Shown: positions 7,699 through 16,535, counted from the first letter of the stretch. The stretch is DNA of 38,568 bases from an uncultured Lachnospiraceae bacterium (GCA_902798585.1 CADBXF010000014.1:27078-65645), one strand, 5' to 3'. Notes: generated from the letters alone by a model not told the origin. Program-made: numbers and translations.

Positions 7699-9312
7699 TT
7701 ACTTCCCGAAGCTCCAGTTTACTAATTCATACCCGCTGCCTGCGAACAGGAAATATACATCATGAACGCCGGTCACGGTCCTGAGGAGCTCAGCGGACAC
7801 CTCGCCGTCCTTCACTTCAAGGTAGCCGACATCCTCTCCGCCGAGGCTGTCAAGGCGGATTGCAACAGCACCGCTGCCCTCGCCTGCGGCAAATTTCGCC
7901 GTAAAGCTCTTTGCGCCGTCGGTTCCGAAGTCAACGCCTGCCACATTGATCCAGTCGCCCTCGTCGATGCCCGTGACAACCATGTCGCCCGAGCCGAACT
8001 TCTTCGCAGTCTCACCGTAGGGCTTTGTCTCAATACCGCCCATGGTGCGCATCGTCGCCGCCGGAACGACCTTGTAAGGGTCAAAGCTGTGAAGCTGCGC
8101 AACGCCGTTCTTCGTTCCCTTACCCATCGCAATCGTGCCGTCTTCCTGCAGGTTCAGCTCATCGATGTGCGTGCAGCGGTATCCGCCGCCCGTGCCGAGA
8201 GGCTTGTCGAGGATCTGCGAATGGTAGGTGATATAGTATTTGCCTTCGAACTCGAAGATGCAGTGATGGTTGTTGCCTCCGGGGCCGAAGTAGAAGCCCG
8301 GATTTTTCAGAATTGCACCCGCGTAGGCGTAAGGTCCGAGCGGATTGGCCGAAGTCATGTAGCAGATCTCGCCGTTGTGCATGTCATAGTTCTTCTGGTT
8401 CGCATGGCCGTCCACATTGAAATTGCTGCAATAGCTGTAATAATATGTGTCGCCGATGCGGTTGATGCCGGAGTCCTCGAAGAGGAACGGCGGGTCAAGG
8501 GAAACCGGGTCTCCGTCAAGCGAAATCATATCGTCGCTGAGCTTCACCATGCGGGCCGTGTAAGGATGCTCAATCTGGTCCGCGGAAGGGCTGTTTCCGC
8601 CGGGAACGCCGCCGCCCACATAGAGATAAGCCGAGCCGTCGTTGTCCACTAAAACCGCCGGGTCAAAGAGCCATGTGACATTGGCGCAGTTCGGAGTGTT
8701 GCGGTTGATAAGCGCCTTGCCGATAGGGTCCTCGAACGGTCCCACGGGGCTGTCCGCACGAAGCACGCCGATGCCGTTGCCGCTGTTCGCAAAATAGAGG
8801 AAGAACTGCATCTTTCCGTCAATCTCCTTGCATGCCGCTGCCGGCGCCCAGGAGTTTCCGCCCCACTTCGCCGCACCGGTAAAGCCCGCCGCCTTGACGG
8901 AACCGTGGTCGGTCCAGTTTACAAGGTCGTCCGAAGAAATCACATTGATCGTATTGATTTTGGAATAGCTGTTTGCTGCCGGCTTGCCGCCCACACCGGT
9001 CTCAATGACGTCGCCGGTCATGTAGATATACACGCGTCCGTCATACACTAACGCATATGGATCCGCGCCCAAGCGCTGCACCATCAGCGGGTTGTTGTAA
9101 ATCGGAAGCTTCAGCGTGTCCGCCTTCTTCATTGCGGCAAATACGCCGCTCCACTTCTCCGCTGCGGTCGCCGTAGGCGCAGGTGTTGTCGCCGGCGTCG
9201 TTCCGGTCATCGTATTCACAGATTCACTGCTCATGGTTTCACCCTCCTTGCAGCCGCCGAGCACGACGGCACATAGTAATAATATTGTACACAAAATCCT
9301 CGCTTTTTCCAT
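7699..9312 (-). CDS. GH43 glycosidase lipoprotein with C-terminal CBM6-like module
   Basis: 537 residues. Signal peptide with lipobox VLGGC (lipidated Cys21), then a Thr/Pro/Ala-rich linker (~35-52). The five-bladed-propeller domain (~70-420) carries the GH43 triad: D84 in GADPYA (base), D218 in WLFDPAV (pKa modulator) and E279 in FLFEDSG (acid). The C-terminal ~110 residues (EGDWINVAGVDFG...) look like a CBM6-type carbohydrate-binding module. It should be a surface-anchored arabinofuranosidase or xylosidase acting on hemicellulose oligosaccharides. The ATG at 9312 has GAAGGA before it; an in-frame start 21 codons upstream would overlap the ABC-F gene and spoil the signal peptide. It follows the ABC-F stop by 35 bases. 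Confidence 0.92.
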   Translation of the reverse strand: MEKARILCTILLLCAVVLGGCKEGETMSSESVNTMTGTTPATTPAPTATAAEKWSGVFAAMKKADTLKLPIYNNPLMVQRLGADPYALVYDGRVYIYMTGDVIETGVGGKPAANSYSKINTINVISSDDLVNWTDHGSVKAAGFTGAAKWGGNSWAPAAACKEIDGKMQFFLYFANSGNGIGVLRADSPVGPFEDPIGKALINRNTPNCANVTWLFDPAVLVDNDGSAYLYVGGGVPGGNSPSADQIEHPYTARMVKLSDDMISLDGDPVSLDPPFLFEDSGINRIGDTYYYSYCSNFNVDGHANQKNYDMHNGEICYMTSANPLGPYAYAGAILKNPGFYFGPGGNNHHCIFEFEGKYYITYHSQILDKPLGTGGGYRCTHIDELNLQEDGTIAMGKGTKNGVAQLHSFDPYKVVPAATMRTMGGIETKPYGETAKKFGSGDMVVTGIDEGDWINVAGVDFGTDGAKSFTAKFAAGEGSGAVAIRLDSLGGEDVGYLEVKDGEVSAELLRTVTGVHDVYFLFAGSGYELVNWSFGK

Positions 9313-9347
9313 GTTTTTTCCTTCTTTTTTACGCTTGAAAAAACGAT

Positions 9348-10901
9348 TTACGCCAACAGACTCCACTCGCCGCAATCTACAACGCGGGTCGCGAGCCCCT
9401 CGTAAAATTCCGCCTCATGGCACACGATAATCATGGTGCCCTTATACTCCGAAAGAGCCTTCCGAAGCGCTTCCTTCGCGTCCACATCCAGATGGTTCGT
9501 GGGCTCGTCGAGGATTAAGAGATTGCTCTCCCGGTTCATCAGCTTGCAGAGCCTTACCTTCGCCTGCTCGCCGCCGGAGAGGACGCGCACCTGGCTCTCA
9601 ATGTGCTTTGTTGTCAGGCCGCATTTTGCGAGAGCTGCGCGCACTTCGTAGTTCGTGTACGAAGGGTACTCGTCCCAGAACTCATCCATGCAGGTCTTGG
9701 TTCCCTCGCCGGAGAGCTCCTGCTCAAAATACCCGATGGCCAGATAATCTCCTAACAGGACTTTCCCGGAGATTTCGGGAATCAGTCCGAGGATGCTCTT
9801 AAGAAGCGTCGTCTTGCCGATGCCGTTCGCGCCGCGCAGCACAACTCTCTCGCCGCGCTCGATGTGAATGTTCAAAGGTCTCGAGAGGGGCTTGTCGTAT
9901 CCGATGACAAGGTCCTTCGTCTCCACGACAACGCGGGACGGTACACGGGCTTCCTTAAACTGGAATTCCGGTTTCGGATTCTCCCGAACCATCTCAATCA
10001 CATCCATCTTGTCAAGCTTCTTCTGACGCGACATCGCCATATTGCGCGTTGCAACGCGCGATTTGTTGCGCGCGACGAAATCCTTCAGCTCCCTGATCTC
10101 CTGCTGCTGACGGTTGTATGCCGCTTCCAGCTGACCCTTTCTCATCTCGTAGACCTCGAGGAAGTGGTCGTAATCCCCGGGATAACGCTCCAGGTGGGCA
10201 TTTTCCACATGCCAGATCACATTGACAACGCTGTTAAGAAACGGCATGTCATGGGAAATCAGGATAAATGCGTTCTCGTACTCCGAAAGATATCTCCGAA
10301 GCCATTCAATATGCTGCTCGTCGAGATAGTTGGTAGGCTCGTCGAGAAGCAGAATGTCGGGCTTTTCCAAAAGCAACTTTGCGAGAAGCACCTTCGTTCT
10401 CTGTCCGCCGGAGAGCTCGCTGACATCCTTGTCAAATCCGAGAGCGTCCAGCTCAAAAGCATGACCGATTTCATCAATCTTCGTATCGATGGTGTAGAAA
10501 TCATGCTGCTCGAGCATCTCCTGCAGCACGCCCATCTCCTCGAGGAGCGCATTCATCGTCTCCTCGTCCGCATCGCTCATTTTCTCACAGATGCGATTTA
10601 CCTCCGCTTCCTTCTCGTAGAGCCAGGAAAATGCGGAAGCCAGTACATCACGGATGGTCATGCCGGGCTTTAAAACCGTGTGCTGGTCAAGATACCCGAC
10701 ACGGACATTTTTCGCCCAGGCAATCGTCCCCTCGTCCGGCATCAACACCCCCGTGACGATGTTAAAAAACGTACTCTTTCCCTCGCCGTTGGCGCCCACC
10801 AGCCCGATGTGCTCGCCCGCAAGCAGGCGGAATGTCACATTCCGGAAGATGGCGCGGTCGCCGAATCCGTGGGAAAGATTCTCAACCGATAAAATACTCA
10901 T
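9348..10901 (-). CDS. ABC-F family ATPase
   Basis: 517-residue soluble protein with two ABC domains and no membrane segment. Walker A GANGEGKST and GANGIGKTT; signatures LSGGQ and LSGGE; Walker B LLLDEPTNYLD and LILDEPTNHLD. A linker helix region with Arg/Lys-rich residues (~240-310) lies between. ABC-F proteins bind the ribosomal E site and either resolve stalled translation or protect against 50S antibiotics; domain length and linker fit the housekeeping YkpA/YbiT-like group better than a resistance type, but this is uncertain. No Shine-Dalgarno precedes the ATG; it overlaps the stop of an 11-codon upstream ORF by ATGA, suggesting translational coupling. Confidence 0.93.
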   Translation of the reverse strand: MSILSVENLSHGFGDRAIFRNVTFRLLAGEHIGLVGANGEGKSTFFNIVTGVLMPDEGTIAWAKNVRVGYLDQHTVLKPGMTIRDVLASAFSWLYEKEAEVNRICEKMSDADEETMNALLEEMGVLQEMLEQHDFYTIDTKIDEIGHAFELDALGFDKDVSELSGGQRTKVLLAKLLLEKPDILLLDEPTNYLDEQHIEWLRRYLSEYENAFILISHDMPFLNSVVNVIWHVENAHLERYPGDYDHFLEVYEMRKGQLEAAYNRQQQEIRELKDFVARNKSRVATRNMAMSRQKKLDKMDVIEMVRENPKPEFQFKEARVPSRVVVETKDLVIGYDKPLSRPLNIHIERGERVVLRGANGIGKTTLLKSILGLIPEISGKVLLGDYLAIGYFEQELSGEGTKTCMDEFWDEYPSYTNYEVRAALAKCGLTTKHIESQVRVLSGGEQAKVRLCKLMNRESNLLILDEPTNHLDVDAKEALRKALSEYKGTMIIVCHEAEFYEGLATRVVDCGEWSLLA

Positions 10902-10933
10902 GTGAAAAGGGCGGACACAGGACTCTCCCGCAT
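10898..10933 (-). CDS. Putative 11-residue leader peptide overlapping the ABC-F start
   Basis: Frame MRESPVSALFT followed by TGA; the TGA shares ATGA with the ABC-F start codon. AAAGGAG (minus strand, overlapping the DUF1015 stop TAA) lies 11 bases before its ATG, a little far but the only strong ribosome-binding sequence in the gap. Its start codon abuts one arm of a hairpin and its 3' part forms the other arm. Short leader ORFs are known upstream of several ABC-F resistance genes; that this one is translated is inference. Confidence 0.45.
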   Translation of the reverse strand: MRESPVSALFT

Positions 10934-10938
10934 CCGCC
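10910..10938 (-). promoter_or_regulatory. Hairpin enclosing the leader ORF of the ABC-F gene
   Basis: Minus-strand RNA: GGCGGA, 3 bases, GGGA, loop GAG, TCCT, 3 bases, TCCGCC, a stem with a symmetric 3x3 internal loop. It covers the first eight codons of the leader ORF and ends about 10 bases before the ABC-F ATG. Ribosomes on the leader would open it. Confidence 0.5.
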
Positions 10939-10949
10939 GGTATACTCCT

Positions 10950-12191
10950 TTACGATAATTTGTGAATGAACAAGCCGCTGCGAAGCTTCGGCTCGAACCA
11001 GGTGGACTTCGGCGGCATCAAGCGGCCGGCATCCGCCACATCGAAAAGCTCCGTAATCTGTGTCGGATACATGGAAAATGCCACCTTCATGTCGGTGTGA
11101 ACTCTGCGCTCGAGCTCCGCAAGTCCGCGGATTCCGCCGATGAAATCGATGCGCTTGTCAACGCGGGGATCGCCGATTCCGAGAATCGGTCCGAGCAGGT
11201 AATCCTGCAAAAGCGACACATCCAGGGACTCGACCGGATCGGTGATGGCCATGAGATTGCTCTTCGCGGAAAGCTCGTACCAGGTGTCGTCGAGGAACAT
11301 TCCGAAGTTTCCCTTTGCCGCCGGTGCGTACGCCTCAGCACCGATTTTCCGAACGGTAAAGTCCTTCGAAATCGCCGTAAGGAACTCCTCCGAAGTCATG
11401 CCGTTTAAATCCCTGACAACGCGGTTGTAAGGGAGAATCATCAAACAATCCTCAGGGAACAGTACCGAGAGGAAATAGTTGAACTCCTCGTTCCCCGTAT
11501 AGCTGCCTGCCTCCGCGCGGCGCTTAAAGCCGACCTTGACTGCCGAAGCCGCACGGTGATGGCCGTCTGCGATATAAATCGCATTCATCTTCGCAAATGC
11601 ATCCTTAATCGCCGCCACATCCGCCGCGTCCGCGATTCTCCACACATTGTGCGTGATGCCGTCATCCGCCGTAAACGCGTACAGCGGCGCGGTAAACTTC
11701 GTGCGCGCGGTAATATCCGCAATCACACCCTCCGAGCGGTATGCAAGGAAAATAGGGCCGGTCTGCGCGTCACAGGTGTCCACATGGCGGATGCGGTCCT
11801 GCTCCTTCTCCTCACGGGTGTTCTCATGCTTCTTAATCACGCCGTTTGCGTAATCGTCGATCGATGCGCAGGCAACGATACCGGTTTGGGAGCGGTCGTC
11901 CATAATCAGCTCGTAAACATAGTAGCACTCCTGCGAATCGGTCACATAGGTGCCGTCCGCAATGCGGGCCGTGAGCAGCTCCTTAGCCTTCGCATAGACA
12001 ATCGGGTCGTAAGTATCGACATCATCCGGGAGATTGCTCTCCGCGCGGTCGATATTGAGGAACGAAAGCGGGTCCTTAAGGGCTGCCTCCTTCGCCTCTG
12101 CGCGGTTATATACATCATACGGCAACGCCGCTACCCGGGAAGCAAGCTCCGGGGTCGGACGAACGCACCGGAACGGTTTTACATCAGCCAT
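10950..12191 (-). CDS. DUF1015 family protein (ParB-like fold, possible kinase)
   Basis: 413 residues, full-length for DUF1015. Conserved landmarks: N-terminal DVKPFRCVRPTPELASRVAALPYDV, central ADGHHR (208-213) and C-terminal RSGLFIHKL. The ADGHHR segment resembles the GxHR motif of ParB/SerK-type nucleotide-using enzymes. In many clostridia DUF1015 genes sit near serA/serC, so a link to serine metabolism has been considered; that neighbourhood is not present here. The ATG at 12191 is chosen for its AGGAGA box and the family N-terminus. Cytosolic; function unproven. Confidence 0.85.
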   Translation of the reverse strand: MADVKPFRCVRPTPELASRVAALPYDVYNRAEAKEAALKDPLSFLNIDRAESNLPDDVDTYDPIVYAKAKELLTARIADGTYVTDSQECYYVYELIMDDRSQTGIVACASIDDYANGVIKKHENTREEKEQDRIRHVDTCDAQTGPIFLAYRSEGVIADITARTKFTAPLYAFTADDGITHNVWRIADAADVAAIKDAFAKMNAIYIADGHHRAASAVKVGFKRRAEAGSYTGNEEFNYFLSVLFPEDCLMILPYNRVVRDLNGMTSEEFLTAISKDFTVRKIGAEAYAPAAKGNFGMFLDDTWYELSAKSNLMAITDPVESLDVSLLQDYLLGPILGIGDPRVDKRIDFIGGIRGLAELERRVHTDMKVAFSMYPTQITELFDVADAGRLMPPKSTWFEPKLRSGLFIHKLS

Positions 12192-12287
12192 GAATTTATT
12201 CTCCTTGTCTTGGTTATTGGTTATATTCATTCCTGCCGTGCAAACCGGCAGTGAAACATCATTTTCATACAAAAGCAGCAGGGCGCA

Positions 12288-13061
12288 TCAGAGCCTGCCC
12301 GGCCTCTTCGGCGGAACCGACGGCAGCACCTTGCGCGGCAGCATATACATCACCGCAATAAAAAACACGACGCAGAGCAGAAGCTGCGCACCTCCGGCCG
12401 TCATATGGAAATCGATTCCGTGTTTGCCTGCAGTGACCATATGATACATCTTTCTCAATACCCCGAGGAAGAAAAGATACATTACGACACTTCCGAATCC
12501 CGCGAAGCGATACCGAAGCACCACAGTCGCAGCGAGGTACACCGTAAAATAAACCAGAATCACAAGCAATGCCAGCAGCGTGATATACTCAAACACGGTC
12601 GAGCCAAGCGACGGCAGGAATGCCTCACCGTCGTGCTGAATCATTTTTCGGAAACCGAACTTGGAAAGGTCCTCGCCGGCCTCCGGAAGTGCTGCCTTAA
12701 AGACCTCGATATCGGCAAACAAAAAAGCTCCGTACAACACCACAAACGCGGCCATCGACAACAGGACATAAATCATGCGGAAGATAATCGCCCGCCTCTT
12801 CGAGATACCCTCCTTCTGCAGTTCGTCAAAAACCTTCGGATTGCGCAGATCCCGCAGAAGCATCGAGCCTGTCAGAAACAGATGATACATGGCGGAGATT
12901 GCGAGGGAAAGCACTCCCATCGTGATGCATGTCGCGACAAACTTGTGGTTCTTTATCGCGACTCCCGCCAGAATCAGGCACTCCAAAAGCACCGCGGCCA
13001 CAACCATCATGGTGAAAGCCGGTAAAACCGAACGCAAATCCTTTTTCAACACTTTCTTCAT
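12288..13061 (-). CDS. Multi-pass membrane protein of unknown function
   Basis: 257 residues with about six hydrophobic helices separated by short basic loops (for example LRDLRNPKVFDELQKEGISKRRAIIFR). It starts MKKVLKKDLRSVLPAF, an in-to-out topology signal. The start at 13061 is fixed by GGAGG seven bases upstream. No family recognised. It is downstream of the SH3b gene and upstream of DUF1015 on the same strand, 96 bases from the latter's start. Confidence 0.75.
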   Translation of the reverse strand: MKKVLKKDLRSVLPAFTMMVVAAVLLECLILAGVAIKNHKFVATCITMGVLSLAISAMYHLFLTGSMLLRDLRNPKVFDELQKEGISKRRAIIFRMIYVLLSMAAFVVLYGAFLFADIEVFKAALPEAGEDLSKFGFRKMIQHDGEAFLPSLGSTVFEYITLLALLVILVYFTVYLAATVVLRYRFAGFGSVVMYLFFLGVLRKMYHMVTAGKHGIDFHMTAGGAQLLLCVVFFIAVMYMLPRKVLPSVPPKRPGRL

Positions 13062-13118
13062 ACAGCCTCCGACCGCCGCGGAAAATTCCTGCACAGGGCT
13101 CCCGTTATCGCGCAACGA

Positions 13119-13148
13119 AGGGGAATGACCGCAAAGCGCCATTCCCCT
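13119..13148 (-). other. Intercistronic hairpin
   Basis: AGGGGAATG / CATTCCCCT (nine pairs) with an inner CGC-AAA-GCG. No T run on either strand, so it is more likely an mRNA-stability or processing stem than a terminator. Confidence 0.5.
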
Positions 13149-13172
13149 CAAACCGATTCGACGGCTAATAAT

Positions 13173-14516
13173 TTATAAGTCCACCAATTGTTTTCTTGCA
13201 AGACGATCCTTCTTCAGGAAACGAAGGTCTCTTCCGAAGCGAACCTGAATCATCTGCGGATCGCTGTTGTCGATGACCTCACCGACACCGTACTCGCGGT
13301 GAACAAGCGTATCCTGCTCCTTGAGAAGGTCAAGCTTCTCGCGGATAATCTCCTCCGGAGTCTTCTCAACCGGAGCCGCAGATTCCGCAGGCGCATCGCC
13401 GCGTCCGTAGTTCGGTACGATTTGTGCGAGGAGCGCCTTCTCCTGCTCGTCGGCATTTTCCGTAAGATGCTGAAGGAATTCCGCATCCTGCGCATCCCAC
13501 TCGCCGGTCGCTTCCGCCACACTCTCGGCGGCTGCGGCAGCGTCGCTCATCAGACCGTGGTTCGCCGCATCCTCGGTGACAGCCTCGGTGACAGCCTCCG
13601 AAACGGCATCGGTTGCGATATCCTCATCGTCAAACACGCCGTCGAGATCCAGCTTAAACTCGTCAACGCCGATCTCCGCGGCGATATCGCGATTGGTCTG
13701 GTCCCGCAGCTGACCCTTGATTGCACTGTTCTTCGCCTCCCGGAAGTCCTCCTCGGACTCGCCCTCGAGGCGTTCCACTTCATAGGTTCTTCGGCTGGAG
13801 CTGCGGCTCATCTCCTCATCAATCTTGCGGTCGCCGAAGTAGGTAATCAGCGTAAATGCCAAAGCGCCGACCAAAATGATTCCCACGATAATCAGGAACC
13901 ATGTCCATTTGCCCCAGGGATTCTTCTTATCCTTCTCCGCCATCTCGTTGGTGGAAGGTGCCTTCGAAGGCGCCGGCTCCTCAATGAGCTCGCCCTTCTG
14001 CTCTTCCGTAGGCGTCGGCGCTTCCGTATCCGTAGCGGTAGCCACCGGTGAGGGCGTCGGGCTGAATGTGATCTGGTCGCTGCCTCTCTTCACCCGGCCG
14101 GAGTAAATATATCCCTCGAATTCCTCGCCCGAGTATGTAAACTTGACATGATACCAAATATCCAGGTCGGAGTCCTTGCTCTCACCCCAGACCGTAACCT
14201 TCGCACCCTTCGAAAGAATGACATCCTTGCCGGTCGAAGTCTTGAGCGTATCGTCAAGCTCGCCCTTCTTCTCCTTCGAGCCGTCCGGCGTCCTGGAGCC
14301 GGGAGCCTTGCGGACGCGGGAACCGTCCTTGGTTACTTCGCCTTCATAATATCCGTGCTCGTACTGCTCGGGGTTGACATAGTCCTTCACTTCGTTTTCG
14401 CCCTCGGCACGCGCGGGCACAGCAAGGCGGCCGGGCAACATCCCGAGCAACACCGCTGCCGCCAGCACGACGCCGGCGATTAGACATTGTTTGACAGTTT
14501 TGAACCTTCGACTCAT
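13173..14516 (-). CDS. Secreted SH3b domain, one TM helix, acidic cytosolic tail with Tudor-like end
   Basis: 447 residues. Signal sequence (1-~38, ending VPARAEG). Extracellular SH3b-like domain (~45-145, with GSRVRKAPGSRTPDGS and WYHVKFTYSGEEFEGYIYSGRVK). Pro/Thr-rich stalk (~150-190). TM helix 203-228. Acidic cytosolic region (~250-380) with a repeated SEAVTEAVTED. Final ~50 residues, LVHREYGVGEVIDN...QVRFGRDLRFLKKDRL, resemble the small Tudor/SH3 barrel at the end of UvrD/PcrA-type helicases and in CarD. SH3b suggests contact with peptidoglycan; the tail suggests contact with RNA polymerase or another cytosolic partner (inference). GGGAGGAAA sets the start; 22 bases after argS. Confidence 0.8.
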   Translation of the reverse strand: MSRRFKTVKQCLIAGVVLAAAVLLGMLPGRLAVPARAEGENEVKDYVNPEQYEHGYYEGEVTKDGSRVRKAPGSRTPDGSKEKKGELDDTLKTSTGKDVILSKGAKVTVWGESKDSDLDIWYHVKFTYSGEEFEGYIYSGRVKRGSDQITFSPTPSPVATATDTEAPTPTEEQKGELIEEPAPSKAPSTNEMAEKDKKNPWGKWTWFLIIVGIILVGALAFTLITYFGDRKIDEEMSRSSSRRTYEVERLEGESEEDFREAKNSAIKGQLRDQTNRDIAAEIGVDEFKLDLDGVFDDEDIATDAVSEAVTEAVTEDAANHGLMSDAAAAAESVAEATGEWDAQDAEFLQHLTENADEQEKALLAQIVPNYGRGDAPAESAAPVEKTPEEIIREKLDLLKEQDTLVHREYGVGEVIDNSDPQMIQVRFGRDLRFLKKDRLARKQLVDL

Positions 14517-14538
14517 GTGAATTTCCTCCCTTACCGTC

Positions 14539-16305
14539 TCACATCCGATCCGGTGCCTCAAAACCGAGCATCCGGATACCGTCACCGAAGATTGCGAGCG
14601 CTATCCGCAAAATGGTAATCCACTCGTTGCGCTTCGCCTCGTCGGGTTCTCCGACGATTTTATTCGCGTGATAGAAACCGTTGAAATTGTCCGCCAATTC
14701 GTACAGGAACTGACAAATCTTGTGCGGGGCAAGCTCCGCCTCCGCCTTCTCCACCGTGTCCGCAAAACGGGTCACGGTAAGCAGCAGAGCCGTCTCCGCC
14801 GCTCCGCGCTCGCGCACCGCCGCGGTCTTCACCGCCTCGGGAATCGTGCCGAGCTTGGCAAGAATCGACTTGATACGAACCATCGTGTATAAAATATACG
14901 GTCCGGTGTTGCCGTCGAACGAAGTGAACCGCTCGATATCGAAGATGTAATCCTTGGACGCCTGGTTCGAGAGATCTCCGTACTTCAGCGCAGCCAATCC
15001 GACCGTCTTCGCAATCTGCCGCTTCTCCTCCTCTGGGAAATCGCGGTCGGCCATCTTCGCAAGCACTTCGTCGTCGATGTTTCCGACGAGCGTCTCGAGG
15101 CGCATCACGCCGCCGTCCCGGGTCTTAAACGGCTTGCCGTCCTTTCCGTTCATCGTGCCGAAGCCGATAAAAGTGAGCTCCGTATCCGGCTTTACAAGCC
15201 CGGTCTTGCGCGAGCAGCGGAAAATCTGCTCGAAATACAAATCCTGGCGCTTGTCGACCACATAAACAATCTGGTCGGGGTCAAACAGCTTCATTCGCTC
15301 GACAATCGTAGCGAGGTCGGTCGTGTTGTACAGCGTAGCGCCGTCCGACTTCAGAATCATGCAGGGCGGAATCTCCTTGGTGTCCGATTCCTCCTTGACA
15401 TCCACGACGAGAGCGCCTTCGCTGATTCTCGTGTAACCGCCCTTATTCATCCCGTCGATCATGTCGGGAATGTACGGCTGTGCATCGCTCTCCTTCTTCC
15501 AGAGGTCGAAATGCACATTCAGCTTATCCTCATAATTCGCCTTCAGATCCTTCATGGAAACGGTCATGATATGTTCCCACAAAGCATGGTATCCGCGGTT
15601 GCCCTTCTGGAGATCCAGAATCGCCCTGCGCGCGGCATCCCGGTATTCCTCGTGGCCCTCCTCCTTGGAGTACTGGCTCGCAAAAGGATAAATCTCCTCG
15701 AGCTCCGCCACGGTAAACGGCGCTTCCTTCGGATATTCCCCGGTGTAATCCGGGTCAAAGTACGGAAGCTCCGGCTGTCTTCTCTTCAATTCCGTGATAA
15801 TCAATCCGATCGGCAGACCCCAGTCCCCCAGATGCGCATCGCCGATCACCTTGTGGCCGCGATACCGGAGAATGTTTTTGATTGACTCACCGATGACTGC
15901 CGGACGAAGATGTCCGACATGCAGCGGCTTCGCCACATTGGCTCCGCCGTAGTCGATAACGATGGTCTTCGGATTCTCCGCAGGCTCAACGCCGAAGCTT
16001 TCCGCTCCGCCCATCGCAAAGACATAATTCGCAAGAAACTCGCTGTTCAGCGTGATGTTGATAAAGCCGGGAGCAACCGCCGTCGCGGTGAAAATCTCCG
16101 CGCCGTCCGCTGCCGCAACAGCCTCATTGGCAATCAGAACCGGCGCCTTGTGATATTTCTTGGCCGCAGCCATCGCGCCGTTGCATTGATACTGACACAA
16201 ATCGGGACGATTGGAAACCGTCACCGCACCGTATTCCGCATCATATCCGCAATCCGCAAACGCGCGGCTCATGATCTCGGAAATCTGGGTAATAATCTTC
16301 TTCAC
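14539..16305 (-). CDS. argS: Arginyl-tRNA synthetase
   Basis: 588 residues, normal family length. Class I synthetase charging tRNA-Arg. N-terminal Add1 domain (1-~100); HIGH motif as HVGH in VAKPLHVGHLRPAVIGESI; KMSKS region degenerate as GKPFKTRDG, as is common in ArgS; C-terminal anticodon-binding DALR domain ending GIRMLGFEAPDRM. The start codon is GTG at 16305, preceded by GGAGTGGAAG. It is first in a minus-strand run and has its own sigma-A promoter, divergent from the aspartokinase operon. Confidence 0.97.
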   Translation of the reverse strand: MKKIITQISEIMSRAFADCGYDAEYGAVTVSNRPDLCQYQCNGAMAAAKKYHKAPVLIANEAVAAADGAEIFTATAVAPGFINITLNSEFLANYVFAMGGAESFGVEPAENPKTIVIDYGGANVAKPLHVGHLRPAVIGESIKNILRYRGHKVIGDAHLGDWGLPIGLIITELKRRQPELPYFDPDYTGEYPKEAPFTVAELEEIYPFASQYSKEEGHEEYRDAARRAILDLQKGNRGYHALWEHIMTVSMKDLKANYEDKLNVHFDLWKKESDAQPYIPDMIDGMNKGGYTRISEGALVVDVKEESDTKEIPPCMILKSDGATLYNTTDLATIVERMKLFDPDQIVYVVDKRQDLYFEQIFRCSRKTGLVKPDTELTFIGFGTMNGKDGKPFKTRDGGVMRLETLVGNIDDEVLAKMADRDFPEEEKRQIAKTVGLAALKYGDLSNQASKDYIFDIERFTSFDGNTGPYILYTMVRIKSILAKLGTIPEAVKTAAVRERGAAETALLLTVTRFADTVEKAEAELAPHKICQFLYELADNFNGFYHANKIVGEPDEAKRNEWITILRIALAIFGDGIRMLGFEAPDRM

Positions 16306-16328
16306 GTTTCTTCCACTCCACCTTCTGT

Positions 16329-16357
16329 CTGTGCCGCTTTACGGGCGTTCGGCACAG
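16329..16357 (-). other. Hairpin in the argS leader
   Basis: CTGTGCCG / CGGCACAG, eight perfect pairs with a 13-base loop, between promoter and start codon. No T-box signature or T run was seen, so any regulatory role is speculative. Confidence 0.5.
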
Positions 16358-16373
16358 CTATGCATACACAGAT

Positions 16374-16402
16374 ATTTTATCACAGTGACATTTCCTTGTA
16401 AA
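16374..16402 (-). promoter_or_regulatory. Sigma-A promoter of argS
   Basis: Minus strand: -35 TTTACA (16397-16402), 17-base spacer, -10 TAAAAT (16374-16379). Confidence 0.78.
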
Positions 16403-16439
16403 CCCCAATCAACTTTTTCTTTTCTTTTCATGGTAGATA

Positions 16440-16448
16440 TGCTATACT
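16440..16448 (+). promoter_or_regulatory. Extended -10 promoter of the aspartokinase operon
   Basis: TGC-TATACT, an extended -10 (TGn) element, with only a T-rich stretch at the -35 position. The leader is about 80 bases. Confidence 0.6.
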
Positions 16449-16460
16449 GTGTCCTGCTAT

Positions 16461-16496
16461 GTAAAGCCCGCCGCAGACCGGCGGAAAATGCTTTGC
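16461..16496 (+). promoter_or_regulatory. Two-tier hairpin in the aspartokinase leader
   Basis: Inner stem CCGCCG-CAGAC-CGGCGG (16468-16484), outer stem GTAAAGC / GCTTTGC with one G-U (16461-16467 / 16490-16496). No T run follows. It is far too small for a lysine riboswitch. Confidence 0.5.
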
Positions 16497-16535
16497 AGCT
16501 CCAGATGAAACCTATATCTCCCGGAGGATTTTTAT

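Noticed and set aside
7762..8652. Open frame on the plus strand, about 300 codons
   Set aside because: Mirror of the GH43 gene, whose catalytic residues and lipobox are intact on the minus strand.
13188..14051. Open frame on the plus strand, about 290 codons
   Set aside because: Antisense to the SH3b protein; no RBS and no recognisable domain.
16306..16373. T-box before argS
   Set aside because: Only one hairpin and no TGG-type T-box sequence or terminator/antiterminator pair.
16449..16535. Lysine riboswitch before aspartokinase
   Set aside because: The leader is about 80 bases, far below the ~170-base lysine aptamer, and none of its conserved core is visible.
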